Shown piece by piece: positions 50,326 to 57,143 of a DNA stretch of 57,143 nt; positions within the stretch are counted from its first letter, which is position 1, and each line of letters opens with the position of its first letter. The translations under genes were made by a program, and so were the position numbers. Source of the DNA: Paracoccaceae bacterium. Lineage in GTDB: Bacteria; Pseudomonadota; Alphaproteobacteria; Rhodobacterales; Rhodobacteraceae. Location: positions 1-57,143 of the forward strand of contig JAIOYF010000021.1 of assembly GCA_021741245.1 (NCBI GenBank), written 5' to 3'. The notes under the pieces are model-generated. The model was given only the letters and a program-made list of their open reading frames with translations, searched no databases and had not been told where the DNA came from.

Positions 50326-52047
50326 TTACCCCAAGGCATTTTCATCGGGGTGGGACAGCTTCTGAAATGACAGCAGCACCCGGTATTCGGCGGATTCTTC
50401 CACCACCTGAAGATTGCCATCGAGTTGCGACGAAAACGCCTCGATCAGGCGGCTTCCCAGACCAGAGCCATCAATATCTTCAAAGTGATTGCCCTGTGAT
50501 CCACAGGAGTTGGAAATGAGCAGCGACACAGTTCCCGTCGTACTTTCGCGCAAGGCAAAGCGGATCGACGGGGTCTTGCCCTCATCCGCGCCAATATACT
50601 TGGTGGCATTTGTCAAAGCCTCGGTTGCAAGCAACGACAAAGGCACGGCCTGATCCGGATCAAGCAAGACCGGATCAAGATGGATGTCGATTTCAACATC
50701 ACTCTGTTTGGCAAGACCCAAGTTCAAGACAGCAGAGACGATCTCTTGCAGCAGGCGATCCGCCCGCACAGCATCGACCTTCCTGCCGCTGTAAAGGGCA
50801 TGGTGAATGGTTGAAAGACTCATGACCCGATCCTGAACACGTCTCAGGATCCGTCTTGCATCTTCCGACCGCACGCCACGTATCTGCATGTTGAGGATCG
50901 ACGCGATGAGTTGCAGGTTGTTCTTGACGCGGTGATGCACCTCACGGAGCAAAAGTTCCTTTTCGAGCAGGTTGTCTTGCAAGATCTTATGGTCGGCCAC
51001 GACATGGTCGATCAGCGCATTATAGCTTGCTGTAATACTACGGATCTCTCTTGGGGCGTCTTCGGGCGTCTTGAATTTGTGGGAGGCATCCTTGATGTTG
51101 AATGTGTTCATCTGCCGCGACAGACGCGACAGGTGGCGCAGGACAAGCCGGTTCACAGCCAGAATGGCGACCAAAAGGCTTGCCAACCACATCAACAGCG
51201 GAAAGAACGGCGCCGTCTTGCCAAGGAGCGCGCCTCCAAAGGGCTCCATGCGCGTGGTCCAGATGGCCACGGCGTAAATCTGTCCGGGAATCATCGGCAC
51301 GATGGCCACCGGAAAATCCGTGCCATTCTGGTCGGTCTTCGGCACCAGAACACCGCTGCGGGGGATCACCATCATGTCCGGTTGCATGCCCAGTTGTTCG
51401 AACTGCACAAGTCCTTCGGCCCCGGTGCTGGCCGTCAGAACCGTGCCGTCTGCGGCAAATACCGCAAGGGCGGCCCCTTCCATCTCGGCCATAAGCAAGA
51501 CATCGGTCAGATCATTGGGGACAGAGATCGCTTGCCCGCCGATCAAGGACCCCGTTTTTGGGTCAAAGACGGGAACCAGAACGACCAGAACGGGAAACTG
51601 AACCGCTGGGCCAATGCGCTTCATTGTCACAAGGAGTCGGGGGTTTGCAACGAAATCAACCCAGTCGTGTTGCGCGGAAAAATCGAAATCACCCTCGGCG
51701 CTGGAACAGCGCATCAACCCATCCGCGGCGACAAACCCGGCAAAGGCGAATTCGGAATTATTGGCCACAAACCGCCGCATGATCACTGCGCAACCTTCCG
51801 TCTGCAGATCGGACGCGGCCGCTATGGCACCCAATCCGGCCGCAGCCCCAAACGCGCGGCGAAACAGCGCCTCTTGTTCTGCCGCAGCAAAGTTCGTCCT
51901 TGCCAGAAGATCGCGTGCAACAAGATCATCCGCATCCTTGATCAAGGAAAGCGTCTGAAAAACTGCCACCAACCCAAGCGGCAGCAAGGCGACCGTTAAA
52001 AGCACGATAAGCTTGGTCTTGAGTGATTGCATCCAACGCAGCGCCAC
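50326..52047 (-). CDS. HisKA_2-family sensor histidine kinase of the general stress response
   Basis: A 573-residue membrane sensor. Helix 1 is at about 13-33 and helix 2 at about 281-303, enclosing a periplasmic sensor region of roughly 245 residues. A HAMP-like linker leads to the HisKA_2 dimerisation box EVHHRVKNNLQL (His371/372) and a HATPase with LLATEALTNATKY and GSGLGSRLIEAF. Kinases of this family phosphorylate PhyR. The GTG at 52047 has AGGGG close upstream; an internal ATG at 52032 has no ribosome site. It follows the ecfG gene by 36 bp and is probably cotranscribed with nepR-ecfG. Confidence 0.92.
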   Translation of the reverse strand: MALRWMQSLKTKLIVLLTVALLPLGLVAVFQTLSLIKDADDLVARDLLARTNFAAAEQEALFRRAFGAAAGLGAIAAASDLQTEGCAVIMRRFVANNSEFAFAGFVAADGLMRCSSAEGDFDFSAQHDWVDFVANPRLLVTMKRIGPAVQFPVLVVLVPVFDPKTGSLIGGQAISVPNDLTDVLLMAEMEGAALAVFAADGTVLTASTGAEGLVQFEQLGMQPDMMVIPRSGVLVPKTDQNGTDFPVAIVPMIPGQIYAVAIWTTRMEPFGGALLGKTAPFFPLLMWLASLLVAILAVNRLVLRHLSRLSRQMNTFNIKDASHKFKTPEDAPREIRSITASYNALIDHVVADHKILQDNLLEKELLLREVHHRVKNNLQLIASILNMQIRGVRSEDARRILRRVQDRVMSLSTIHHALYSGRKVDAVRADRLLQEIVSAVLNLGLAKQSDVEIDIHLDPVLLDPDQAVPLSLLATEALTNATKYIGADEGKTPSIRFALRESTTGTVSLLISNSCGSQGNHFEDIDGSGLGSRLIEAFSSQLDGNLQVVEESAEYRVLLSFQKLSHPDENALG

Positions 52048-52083
52048 TTAACCCCTACTCCGCTTTACCGCACATGGGTGTCT

Positions 52084-52632
52084 TCACGTGCCCCGTGACG
52101 CCGAAATCACACCAAGGGTCGCCGCATCCGTCAGTTCCATACTATCGCCGTCTTCAAGATGCAGAAGGTCAGCAAGGCGCGCACGGCCACGATTGGCGCG
52201 ACTTTTGATTGTGCCTACGGCGCAACCACACATTGCGGCGGCCTCTTCATAGGAAAAACCCGATGCGCCCACCAAGATCAGCGCCTCACGTTGCTCATCT
52301 GCAAGCTGGGCAAAGGCCACACGGAAATCTGTCATGGCAAGGCGTCCGTCATGGTCGGGCTTCACCGACATCTGGGCTGCATACTCGCCATCTATGTCTT
52401 GCACCTCACGTCTGCGTTTGCGGTGCAAGGAATAGTAGGTGTTGCGCAAAATCGTGAACAACCACGCCCGCATGTTGGTGCCGGACTCGAACTTGTCGAT
52501 GTTGCTCCATGCTTTGATGACCGTATCTTGAACGATATCGTCTGCCGTTGCGCTGTTTCGAGTCAACGAAATCGCGAATGCGCGCAGTGAAGCCAAATGT
52601 TCGACAATTTCTTCCCTGGGATCACTGGTCAT
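52084..52632 (-). CDS. EcfG-type general stress sigma factor
   Basis: A 182-residue ECF sigma factor of the ECF15/EcfG group. Region 2 contains ADDIVQDTVIKAWSNIDKF and TNMRAWLFTILRNTYYSLHR; region 4 contains LADEQREALILVGASGFSYE and CAVGTIKSRANRGRARL, the -35 recognition helix. It would direct RNA polymerase to GGAAC promoters, four of which are seen nearby. The ATG at 52632 lies inside the end of nepR (11-bp overlap), the standard nepR-ecfG arrangement. Confidence 0.95.
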   Translation of the reverse strand: MTSDPREEIVEHLASLRAFAISLTRNSATADDIVQDTVIKAWSNIDKFESGTNMRAWLFTILRNTYYSLHRKRRREVQDIDGEYAAQMSVKPDHDGRLAMTDFRVAFAQLADEQREALILVGASGFSYEEAAAMCGCAVGTIKSRANRGRARLADLLHLEDGDSMELTDAATLGVISASRGT

Positions 52633-52789
52633 TTATATCCTTGTCGTCGACTGTCTTTGTGTTCTTCAGTCTATTGATAAGTATCAAGAATTTTTCGGGC
52701 AATTCTTCAGCGAGCGTGTCCGCATAGACCCGCTTCAGGTTCTCGTCGATTTGTTGATCCATCTTGGATCTCGGATGTTTTGGGGCCAT
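52622..52789 (-). CDS. nepR: NepR anti-sigma factor
   Basis: A 55-residue protein that would sequester EcfG until phosphorylated PhyR displaces it. The core MDQQIDENLKRVYADTLAEELPEKF is the NepR motif, split here only for length: IDENLKRVYADTL and EELPEKFLILI. The ATG at 52789 has a weak ribosome site (GAAG), but no other in-frame start exists nearby. The 11-bp overlap with ecfG couples translation so that inhibitor and sigma are made together. Confidence 0.92.
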   Translation of the reverse strand: MAPKHPRSKMDQQIDENLKRVYADTLAEELPEKFLILINRLKNTKTVDDKDINDQ

Positions 52790-52835
52790 TTTCTTCGGAT
52801 TGCCATTTTCTAAGCGTGAATGTGCATACAAGGAT

Positions 52836-52862
52836 GGAACTATATCCTGCCAGAAAGGTTCC
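52836..52862. promoter_or_regulatory. Palindromic EcfG promoter serving phyR and nepR-ecfG
   Basis: GGAAC (52836-52840) and GTTCC (52858-52862) are exact inverted copies 17 bp apart. Read rightward the site gives GGAAC, 16 bp, GGTT upstream of phyR; read leftward it gives GGAAC, 16-17 bp, AGTT upstream of nepR-ecfG. The -35 of each direction is therefore the -10 of the other. This fits positive autoregulation of the module by EcfG. Confidence 0.75.
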
Positions 52863-52888
52863 ACAAAACAATGAGTGGGAGTGAAAAG

Positions 52889-53716
52889 ATGACATCTGCA
52901 CCGACAAACGAAGGCCTTGGGGCGGCAGTTGCGGTGGAAATACCCTATCTCAGACGCTTCGCGCGCGCCCTGACCGGGTCGCAGATCATCGGTGACAGGT
53001 TTGCCGAGGCAACCTTGGAAACGATCATCGCCGACCCTTCTGTGATCGGTGGAAAGGTGGCAATCAAGACAGGACTTTTCCGTACTTTTCACTCCATATG
53101 GAGCAGGTCCAATATTGCGCCCGAAGACCCCGCCCCCTCCGACTCGGGCTTGGAGCAAACGGCGCAGTGGCGATTGCAGGGTCTTAGTGAAAACTCACGC
53201 GAAGCGCTGCTTTTGAACGCAATCGAGGGGTTTGCCGCCCATGACATCGCTGAAATCTTGTCTGTGTCCCGCAGTGAAGCGGCTCGCTTGATCGAGGCTG
53301 CCCGAGATGAGATGGGCGCTATGGTCAGTGGGGACGTCTTGATCATCGAGGATGAAGCGATCATTGCAATGGATCTGCAGTCGATTGTCACCGGAATGGG
53401 CCACCGCGCACCCGACATCGCAAGGACACGTGATGCCGCAATCCGTGTGGGTATCGCCAAAGCCCCCGACCTGATCCTTGCCGATGTTCAACTGGCCGAC
53501 AAATCCTCGGGCATTGATGCGGTCAATGCCTTGCTTGCGGCATTGGGTGATGTGCCGGTCATCTTCATCACCGCATTTCCTGAGCGCTTGTTGACCGGCG
53601 CGCGACCAGAACCCGCTTTCTTGATCACCAAACCCTATTCCGAGGAACAGGTACGCGCCGCCGTCAGCCAAGCGATGTTCTTTGCATCGACCAAGGGCAT
53701 TCTTGAACGCGGCTGA
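52889..53716 (+). CDS. phyR: PhyR response regulator (sigma-like domain plus receiver)
   Basis: A 275-residue anti-anti-sigma factor. Residues about 15-140 mimic EcfG regions 2 and 4 (IPYLRRFARALTGSQ, then LSENSREALLLNAIEGFAAHD). A receiver domain follows with acidic pocket E154/D155, phosphoacceptor D199, T228 and K248. When phosphorylated it would bind NepR and free EcfG. The ATG at 52889 has GGGAG 8 nt upstream, better than the ATG at 52871. It diverges from nepR-ecfG with a shared palindromic promoter. Confidence 0.95.
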   Translation: MTSAPTNEGLGAAVAVEIPYLRRFARALTGSQIIGDRFAEATLETIIADPSVIGGKVAIKTGLFRTFHSIWSRSNIAPEDPAPSDSGLEQTAQWRLQGLSENSREALLLNAIEGFAAHDIAEILSVSRSEAARLIEAARDEMGAMVSGDVLIIEDEAIIAMDLQSIVTGMGHRAPDIARTRDAAIRVGIAKAPDLILADVQLADKSSGIDAVNALLAALGDVPVIFITAFPERLLTGARPEPAFLITKPYSEEQVRAAVSQAMFFASTKGILERG

Positions 53717-53754
53717 TCTGACAAACCTTATTATTTCGGGAAAGGTGGGGCGTC

Positions 53755-53796
53755 GGGGCCAGCCAACACCGCTTTGGGGCCAGCCAACACCGCTTT
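53755..53796. repeat. Perfect tandem duplication of a 21-bp unit
   Basis: Bases 53755-53775 are repeated exactly at 53776-53796 (unit starts GGGGCCAGCC and ends CACCGCTTT). It lies between phyR and the DUF1328 gene, upstream of the EcfG-type promoter. No reading frame uses it. It may be a recent slippage event or paired binding sites. Confidence 0.85.
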
Positions 53797-53851
53797 GGCT
53801 AGACCTTGAACATCACAACCCGCTGCCCTGAGAAGTTTTTGCCCTTCGAAG

Positions 53852-53877
53852 GGAACCGAACCAAGCAGACGCGCGTT
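53852..53877 (+). promoter_or_regulatory. EcfG-type promoter of the DUF1328 gene
   Basis: GGAAC (53852-53856), 17 bp, CGTT (53874-53877) matches the EcfG consensus exactly. The predicted transcript start is about 25 bp before the DUF1328 ATG at 53909. Confidence 0.8.
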
Positions 53878-53908
53878 CTTCGTACATCACAATCGAGGAG
53901 TTACGACT

Positions 53909-54079
53909 ATGCTAGGATGGAGCATCACTTTCCTCATCATCGCACTTATTGCGGCCTTCTTCGGATTTGGCGGCATTGCCACGGCGTCTGCCGGAATTGC
54001 GCAGTTGCTGTTCTACATCTTTCTTGTGCTGTTCGTTATTGCGGTTGCCGTGCGTGTGCTGCGCGGCCGGGCCCCCTGA
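53909..54079 (+). CDS. DUF1328/UPF0391 small membrane protein
   Basis: A 56-residue protein with two hydrophobic helices ([20 protein letters not shown] and [16 protein letters not shown]) ending in a basic VRVLRGRAP tail. This is the DUF1328/UPF0391 family, often induced by stress in alphaproteobacteria; function unknown. GAGGAG lies 8 nt before the ATG and an EcfG-type promoter lies directly upstream. It is a complete gene despite its size. Confidence 0.92.
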   Translation: MLGWSITFLIIALIAAFFGFGGIATASAGIAQLLFYIFLVLFVIAVAVRVLRGRAP

Positions 54080-54178
54080 CGACAAAGAAGACCGCCGCAA
54101 GACCTGAGCGGTCGGTTCAGCGGGCGCGGTGGCAAGGCTACCTTTGGCCTCTGAAAAACGCGGCCTCTTCGAAAAGAT

Positions 54179-54204
54179 GGAACCCGAAGCGCCTTTGGCG
54201 CGTT
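54179..54204 (+). promoter_or_regulatory. EcfG-type promoter of the csbD-like operon
   Basis: GGAAC (54179-54183), 17 bp, CGTT (54201-54204) is an exact consensus match. It precedes the CsbD-like ATG by 67 bp, leaving a leader of about 60 nt that contains a direct repeat and a small dyad (54221-54257). Confidence 0.8.
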
Positions 54205-54220
54205 GACCACCTGTAACCGT

Positions 54221-54257
54221 ATCGGCCCTGCCATGGGATGGCATCGGCCCTGACATG
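54221..54257 (+). repeat. Direct repeat and dyad in the csbD leader
   Basis: ATCGGCCCTGCCATG (54221-54235) recurs as ATCGGCCCTGACATG (54243-54257), 14 of 15 bases. Between them GCCAT and ATGGC (54230-54242) form a perfect 5-bp dyad around GGG. The structure sits in the predicted untranslated leader just before the AAGGAG ribosome site. Confidence 0.7.
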
Positions 54258-54271
54258 AAGGAGACACATAT

Positions 54272-54469
54272 ATGAACCGTGACCAGATTGAAGGAAAATG
54301 GACAGAAATCAAAGGCCGCGTCCGTGAAGCCTATGGCGAAATCTCTGATGACGAGATTGAGCAGGCGAAAGGCGACCGCGAAAAGATGGAGGGCATCCTG
54401 CAGCAAAAGCTGGGCAAGTCCAAGGAAGAGGTGCGCAACATCGTCGATGACATTCTGGCAAAGGTCTGA
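54272..54469 (+). CDS. CsbD-family general stress protein
   Basis: A 65-residue CsbD-like protein (MNRDQIEGKWTEIKGRVREA at the start). The family is small, charged and helical, and strongly induced by general stress sigma factors; its molecular role is unknown. AAGGAG lies 8 nt before the ATG. It is followed after 3 bp by a general-stress flavin-fold gene, so the two form an operon under the EcfG-type promoter at 54179. Confidence 0.95.
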   Translation: MNRDQIEGKWTEIKGRVREAYGEISDDEIEQAKGDREKMEGILQQKLGKSKEEVRNIVDDILAKV

Positions 54470-54472
54470 GCA

Positions 54473-55006
54473 ATGGCCGACCCTGATCCGAAAAATCTCG
54501 ACGAATCCCGAAATGTGCTTTGGTCGCATCTCGAGGAAGAGCGCGTGTGCATGCTGTGGGTAAAAGGCTCACAGCAGCACCCCCAACCGATGACGATGTT
54601 TGCGGATCAAGATCGCGCAACGATCTGGTTCATCGCATCCGCCGACAGTGATTTGGTCGGGGCAATCGCGGATAAGGCGCGTGGCCGTGATGTTGATGCG
54701 GGCCTTACCATTCAGACCAACAAGAATGCCTATATGGCGAGTCTGGTGGGCCGCGTGGAAATCTCACAAGATACTGAAAAGCTGGACGAATTGTGGGACG
54801 TTGCCATGGCCGCCTGGTTCGAGGCAGGGCGTGCAGATCCGAAGGTGCGCCTGTTGAAGTTCACCCCACGCGAGGCTTCTATCTGGTCGTCGCAAACAAA
54901 CCCGGTTCTCTTTGGAATCAAGGTGATGCGTGCGGCGATGGTAAAAGGTGCCAACAAACCGGATGTCGGGACACATGAGGTGATCAGGTCGTTCGAAACG
55001 GCGTGA
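54473..55006 (+). CDS. General stress protein 26-like (pyridoxamine 5'-phosphate oxidase fold)
   Basis: A 177-residue split-barrel protein of the general stress protein 26 branch of the pyridoxamine-phosphate-oxidase superfamily. Landmarks are an N-terminal LWSHLEEERVCMLWVKG, PMTMFADQDRATIWFIASAD and the C-terminal VRLLKFTPREASIW. Members bind FMN, FAD or F420-like cofactors; whether this one is an enzyme is unknown. It begins 3 bp after csbD and should share its EcfG control. Confidence 0.9.
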   Translation: MADPDPKNLDESRNVLWSHLEEERVCMLWVKGSQQHPQPMTMFADQDRATIWFIASADSDLVGAIADKARGRDVDAGLTIQTNKNAYMASLVGRVEISQDTEKLDELWDVAMAAWFEAGRADPKVRLLKFTPREASIWSSQTNPVLFGIKVMRAAMVKGANKPDVGTHEVIRSFETA

Positions 55007-55158
55007 GCTGAGGACGGCAAATCGTTCCCCATATCGAGTCTTGCGCACCTTTCTGCCCCGGCGGACTCGTGCTTTGCAAAGTGTTGGCGACAGACCGCGT
55101 TGTTTCATACCAGCGTCCATCAGGACCACCAATCAGCCAATAGGCAGGAGGCCCGCGT

Positions 55159-55989
55159 TTGACCCAAGAGAAGAAACCCAACGCTGCGGCAACCAGGCAC
55201 GAAGAGCATCAGGTGGAGCGGACGGCGACACTCCCGTCGCGTCTTATCTATGAGGTGATCCGGCGGGACGGCGAGGAAGAACTGGATCGCCCGATGACGG
55301 CATTGCTTTGGTCCGGGGTGGCCGCAGGTCTTTTGATCAGCACCTCGGTTCTGGGCGAGGCCATTCTGGTGGCCCATCTTCCCGATCACACCGGCAGCTT
55401 CTTGATCGAGAACTTGGGATATTCGCTGGGTTTCTTGCTGGTGATTATCGGCCGCATGCAGTTGTTTACGGAAAATACGATCACGACGGTCTTGCCTTTG
55501 GCCGCCAATCCCGCACCTGCCATGTTTGTAAAGGTGGCCCGGCTGTGGCTGACGGTGCTTTTGGCCAATGTCGTGGGCGCAACCTGTGCTTCGGTTTTTC
55601 TTACCCAAAGCGGGGTCTTGGATGGGCCTGTCTACAGGGCACTTCTGGAGATCTCTGGACATGCGACCAGTTTTGACATGGCCGATGGGTTTCTCAAGGC
55701 CATTCCTGCAGGCGTTCTTGTCGCGGCTATTGTCTGGATGTTGCCAAGCGCCCAATACGCAAAGTTTGCTGTGATCGTGACTTTCACCTGGCTGATCGCG
55801 GCCGGCGATTTTCTTCATATCGTGGCCGGAACGGTCGAAGTCTCGGCGATGATCCTTGTCGGCGGGCTGTCGCTCACGGATGGCGTCGGCACATTCTTTG
55901 TCCCCGTTCTGGCCGGAAATATCGTGGGCGGCACGCTTGTATTTGCTTTGCTCGCCTGGGCTCAAGTCAAAGAGGAGGTTGAAAAATGA
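55159..55989 (+). CDS. Formate/nitrite transporter (FNT) family channel, YfdC-like
   Basis: A 276-residue inner-membrane protein with six hydrophobic segments after a charged N-terminal tail of about 45 residues. FNT features are the SLGFLLVIIGRMQLFTENT and ANVVGATCAS regions. The long cytoplasmic tail and sequence place it with the YfdC-like branch rather than FocA or NirC; substrate unknown, a small monovalent anion is likely. The start is a TTG at 55159, with AGGAGG 7 nt upstream. It overlaps the PRC-barrel gene (ATGA). I found no GGAAC promoter directly upstream. Confidence 0.9.
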   Translation: MTQEKKPNAAATRHEEHQVERTATLPSRLIYEVIRRDGEEELDRPMTALLWSGVAAGLLISTSVLGEAILVAHLPDHTGSFLIENLGYSLGFLLVIIGRMQLFTENTITTVLPLAANPAPAMFVKVARLWLTVLLANVVGATCASVFLTQSGVLDGPVYRALLEISGHATSFDMADGFLKAIPAGVLVAAIVWMLPSAQYAKFAVIVTFTWLIAAGDFLHIVAGTVEVSAMILVGGLSLTDGVGTFFVPVLAGNIVGGTLVFALLAWAQVKEEVEK

Positions 55990-56771
55990 CCACATCCACA
56001 TCTGAAAACCGAAATCCCGACGAACCTGCTGGGGCGACGCAAGCCCCAGTGTTCTTTGCGATGACCGACGTTTTGCGTTATTCTGCCACAGCCAAAGACG
56101 CGCGGTTCCCGCTGACTGAACTCTTCTTTGAGTCTGAAAAGGGTCTCTTGCGATTTGTCGCACTTGATGTTGGTGGCTGGTTTGACAGGCGCGAAGTGAT
56201 TGTATCAACGCGCTTGATGGGCGATCCGGATGAAAGCACACGGGAATGGCCGGTAGAAATCAGTCCCGACGCCATCAAGGACGCGCCCGAATGGTCAGAT
56301 CCAAAGGTGTTGGACCAGGTGGCGTTCGCCGCCATACAACCGTCAATCCTGGTCGGCCCCTTGGGTGGCCACTTCTCTGGGTTGCCGGCTGTTGATCGGC
56401 GCGGGTCGCAAGACGTGCCAGAAAGGCCCGGCAATTTGAAAGTCGACGGCTTGGAGCGCTTGAATGACTGGGTCGGCCTGCCCGTCTTTGGGCAGACGGG
56501 TGAGGTAGGAACCCTGATTGATTTTCTGTTCGAACCCGAGACTGGTCATCTGTCACATCTTGTCATCGACACCGGCGGGTTCTTTTCGGCGCGGCAGATG
56601 GTCGTGCCGTATGATCTGTTGCGCCACTTAGCAAAGGGAGGGACCCATGTCGTCGTGAACGTGACAGAAAAACAGCTGGCAGAGGCCCCGCCGCTGGAAA
56701 AATTCGATATGCTGAACCGGTCTTGGGTGGACACGTTGCGCGCATATTATCAGCTGACGCCAAGGCTGTAA
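55986..56771 (+). CDS. PRC-barrel domain protein
   Basis: A 261-residue soluble protein with two PRC-barrel-like halves, around FPLTELFFESEKGLLRFVAL (about 40-110) and GLPVFGQTGEVGTLIDFLFE (about 160-230). PRC barrels occur in photosynthetic reaction-centre H subunits, RimM and stress proteins. A membrane segment is absent, so this is not a reaction-centre subunit. It is coupled to the FNT channel gene and may regulate it or act in stress tolerance; function unknown. Confidence 0.85.
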   Translation: MTTSTSENRNPDEPAGATQAPVFFAMTDVLRYSATAKDARFPLTELFFESEKGLLRFVALDVGGWFDRREVIVSTRLMGDPDESTREWPVEISPDAIKDAPEWSDPKVLDQVAFAAIQPSILVGPLGGHFSGLPAVDRRGSQDVPERPGNLKVDGLERLNDWVGLPVFGQTGEVGTLIDFLFEPETGHLSHLVIDTGGFFSARQMVVPYDLLRHLAKGGTHVVVNVTEKQLAEAPPLEKFDMLNRSWVDTLRAYYQLTPRL

Positions 56772-56959
56772 GGTCCACGACCTGAACCATCTTCAGATCG
56801 ACACCCATTGCCTTCTCGCACATGCTACGCATCTGCGGTAAGCGTCCTTTCTGACCGCTCTGGCCGCATCAGGATGGTGTCGTTTAGTGTCCACCACAGG
56901 ATTCGCACGCAGTTTACTCCGTTTTGTTGACCTATTGTTGACCTGGAATGCGGACATGC

Positions 56960-56983
56960 AAAAGCCCCACGGTGAGGCGGGGC
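56960..56983 (-). terminator. Rho-independent terminator of the tRNA-fMet transcript
   Basis: On the minus strand GCCCC (56983-56979) and GGGGC (56968-56964) pair around a 10-nt loop, followed by TTTT (56963-56960). It lies 27 bp beyond the 3' end of the tRNA gene, in the correct orientation. Confidence 0.75.
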
Positions 56984-57010
56984 GTAGGGTATTGTAATCA
57001 TTGTTATTTT

Positions 57011-57087
<77 letters not shown>

Positions 57088-57091
57088 ACGG

Positions 57092-57115
57092 CCCCGATTG
57101 CTATGACTGTCGGGG
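57092..57115. other. Short inverted repeat upstream of tRNA-fMet
   Basis: CCCCGA (57092-57097) and TCGGGG (57110-57115) form a 6-bp stem with a 12-nt loop, followed rightward by ATTTT. It may be a weak terminator for a neighbouring transcript or a processing signal. It lies only 5 bp from the 5' end of the tRNA. Confidence 0.35.
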
Positions 57116-57143
57116 ATTTTGGTATCGTATTGAGAGGATGTCT

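Noticed and set aside
55010-55036. Minus-strand GGAAC near 55032 as an EcfG promoter
   Set aside because: The nearest CGTT is 22 bp away and no minus-strand gene follows.
55120-56241. A 373-codon minus-strand frame opposite the FNT and PRC-barrel genes
   Set aside because: Crosses two supported plus-strand genes, strongly hydrophilic, no family features.
56920-56955. Tandem TTGTTGACCT copies near the tRNA as a possible attachment site
   Set aside because: The repeat does not match the tRNA 3' end and no integrase or second copy flanks an element; probably chance.

Overview
The window looks like chromosomal DNA of an alphaproteobacterium, most likely a marine or soil member of the Rhodobacterales. 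The PhyR/NepR/EcfG general-stress module is confined to Alphaproteobacteria. The DNA is GC-rich, operons are packed with ATGA stop/start overlaps, and there is an initiator tRNA gene of alphaproteobacterial type. The order-level call is inference from gene content; no marker gene was compared.

Layout. (1) 1-1275: the end of an insertion sequence abutting a frameshifted flavin reductase pseudogene, then a small cupin. (2) 1424-9780, minus strand: a four-gene type I secretion operon in which a 1182-residue Ig-repeat surface protein sits directly upstream of its TolC, ABC and HlyD exporter. (3) 9984-19962: an amino-sugar salvage locus of two divergent operons. MurQ, a sugar ABC transporter and a Gfo/Idh oxidoreductase run leftward; a BadF-type kinase, a GntR regulator, a SIS deaminase and NagA run rightward. 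A near-identical 17-bp site faces each operon in the shared promoter. (4) 19959-36021, minus strand: a long catabolic array. A fused Mo/2Fe-2S hydroxylase, its FAD subunit, a 6-hydroxynicotinate-reductase-like protein, UPF0280 and AA_synth proteins and an unknown membrane protein are followed by a complete Liv-type ABC transporter and a HyuA/HyuB pair. (5) 36143-49658: a MarR regulator, an Old-Yellow-Enzyme/TMADH-type flavoprotein, a quinone reductase, an ATZ/TRZ-type amidohydrolase, a second HyuA/HyuB pair, a HyuC-type amidase, a polysaccharide-deacetylase-fold hydrolase, a CxxC small protein and a COG0523 metallochaperone GTPase. (6) 49759-56771: the general stress response core (histidine kinase, EcfG, NepR, PhyR) with probable targets (DUF2383, DUF1328, CsbD, general-stress flavin-fold protein, FNT channel, PRC-barrel protein). 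Four sites match the EcfG promoter consensus. (7) 57011-57087: tRNA-fMet with a terminator.

How the genes work together. The amino-sugar locus is a coherent route for taking up and degrading GlcNAc/MurNAc-type sugars: kinase, etherase, deacetylase and deaminase under one GntR regulator. The 20-49.7 kb stretch reads as one catabolic island for an imported N-heterocycle or cyclic amide. Its logic appears to be uptake by the Liv system, hydroxylation by the Mo enzyme, ring reduction by the HNR-like protein, hydrolytic opening by the amidohydrolase and ATP-dependent HyuAB enzymes, and amide removal by HyuC and the deacetylase-fold hydrolase, with metal supplied by the COG0523 GTPase. The substrate is not determined by the sequence. 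A pyridine carboxylate such as nicotinate or an N-methylated relative fits the HNR-like protein, the Mo hydroxylase and the MarR regulator; hydantoin-like compounds fit the Hyu proteins. This island is the best candidate in the window for an incompletely described pathway.
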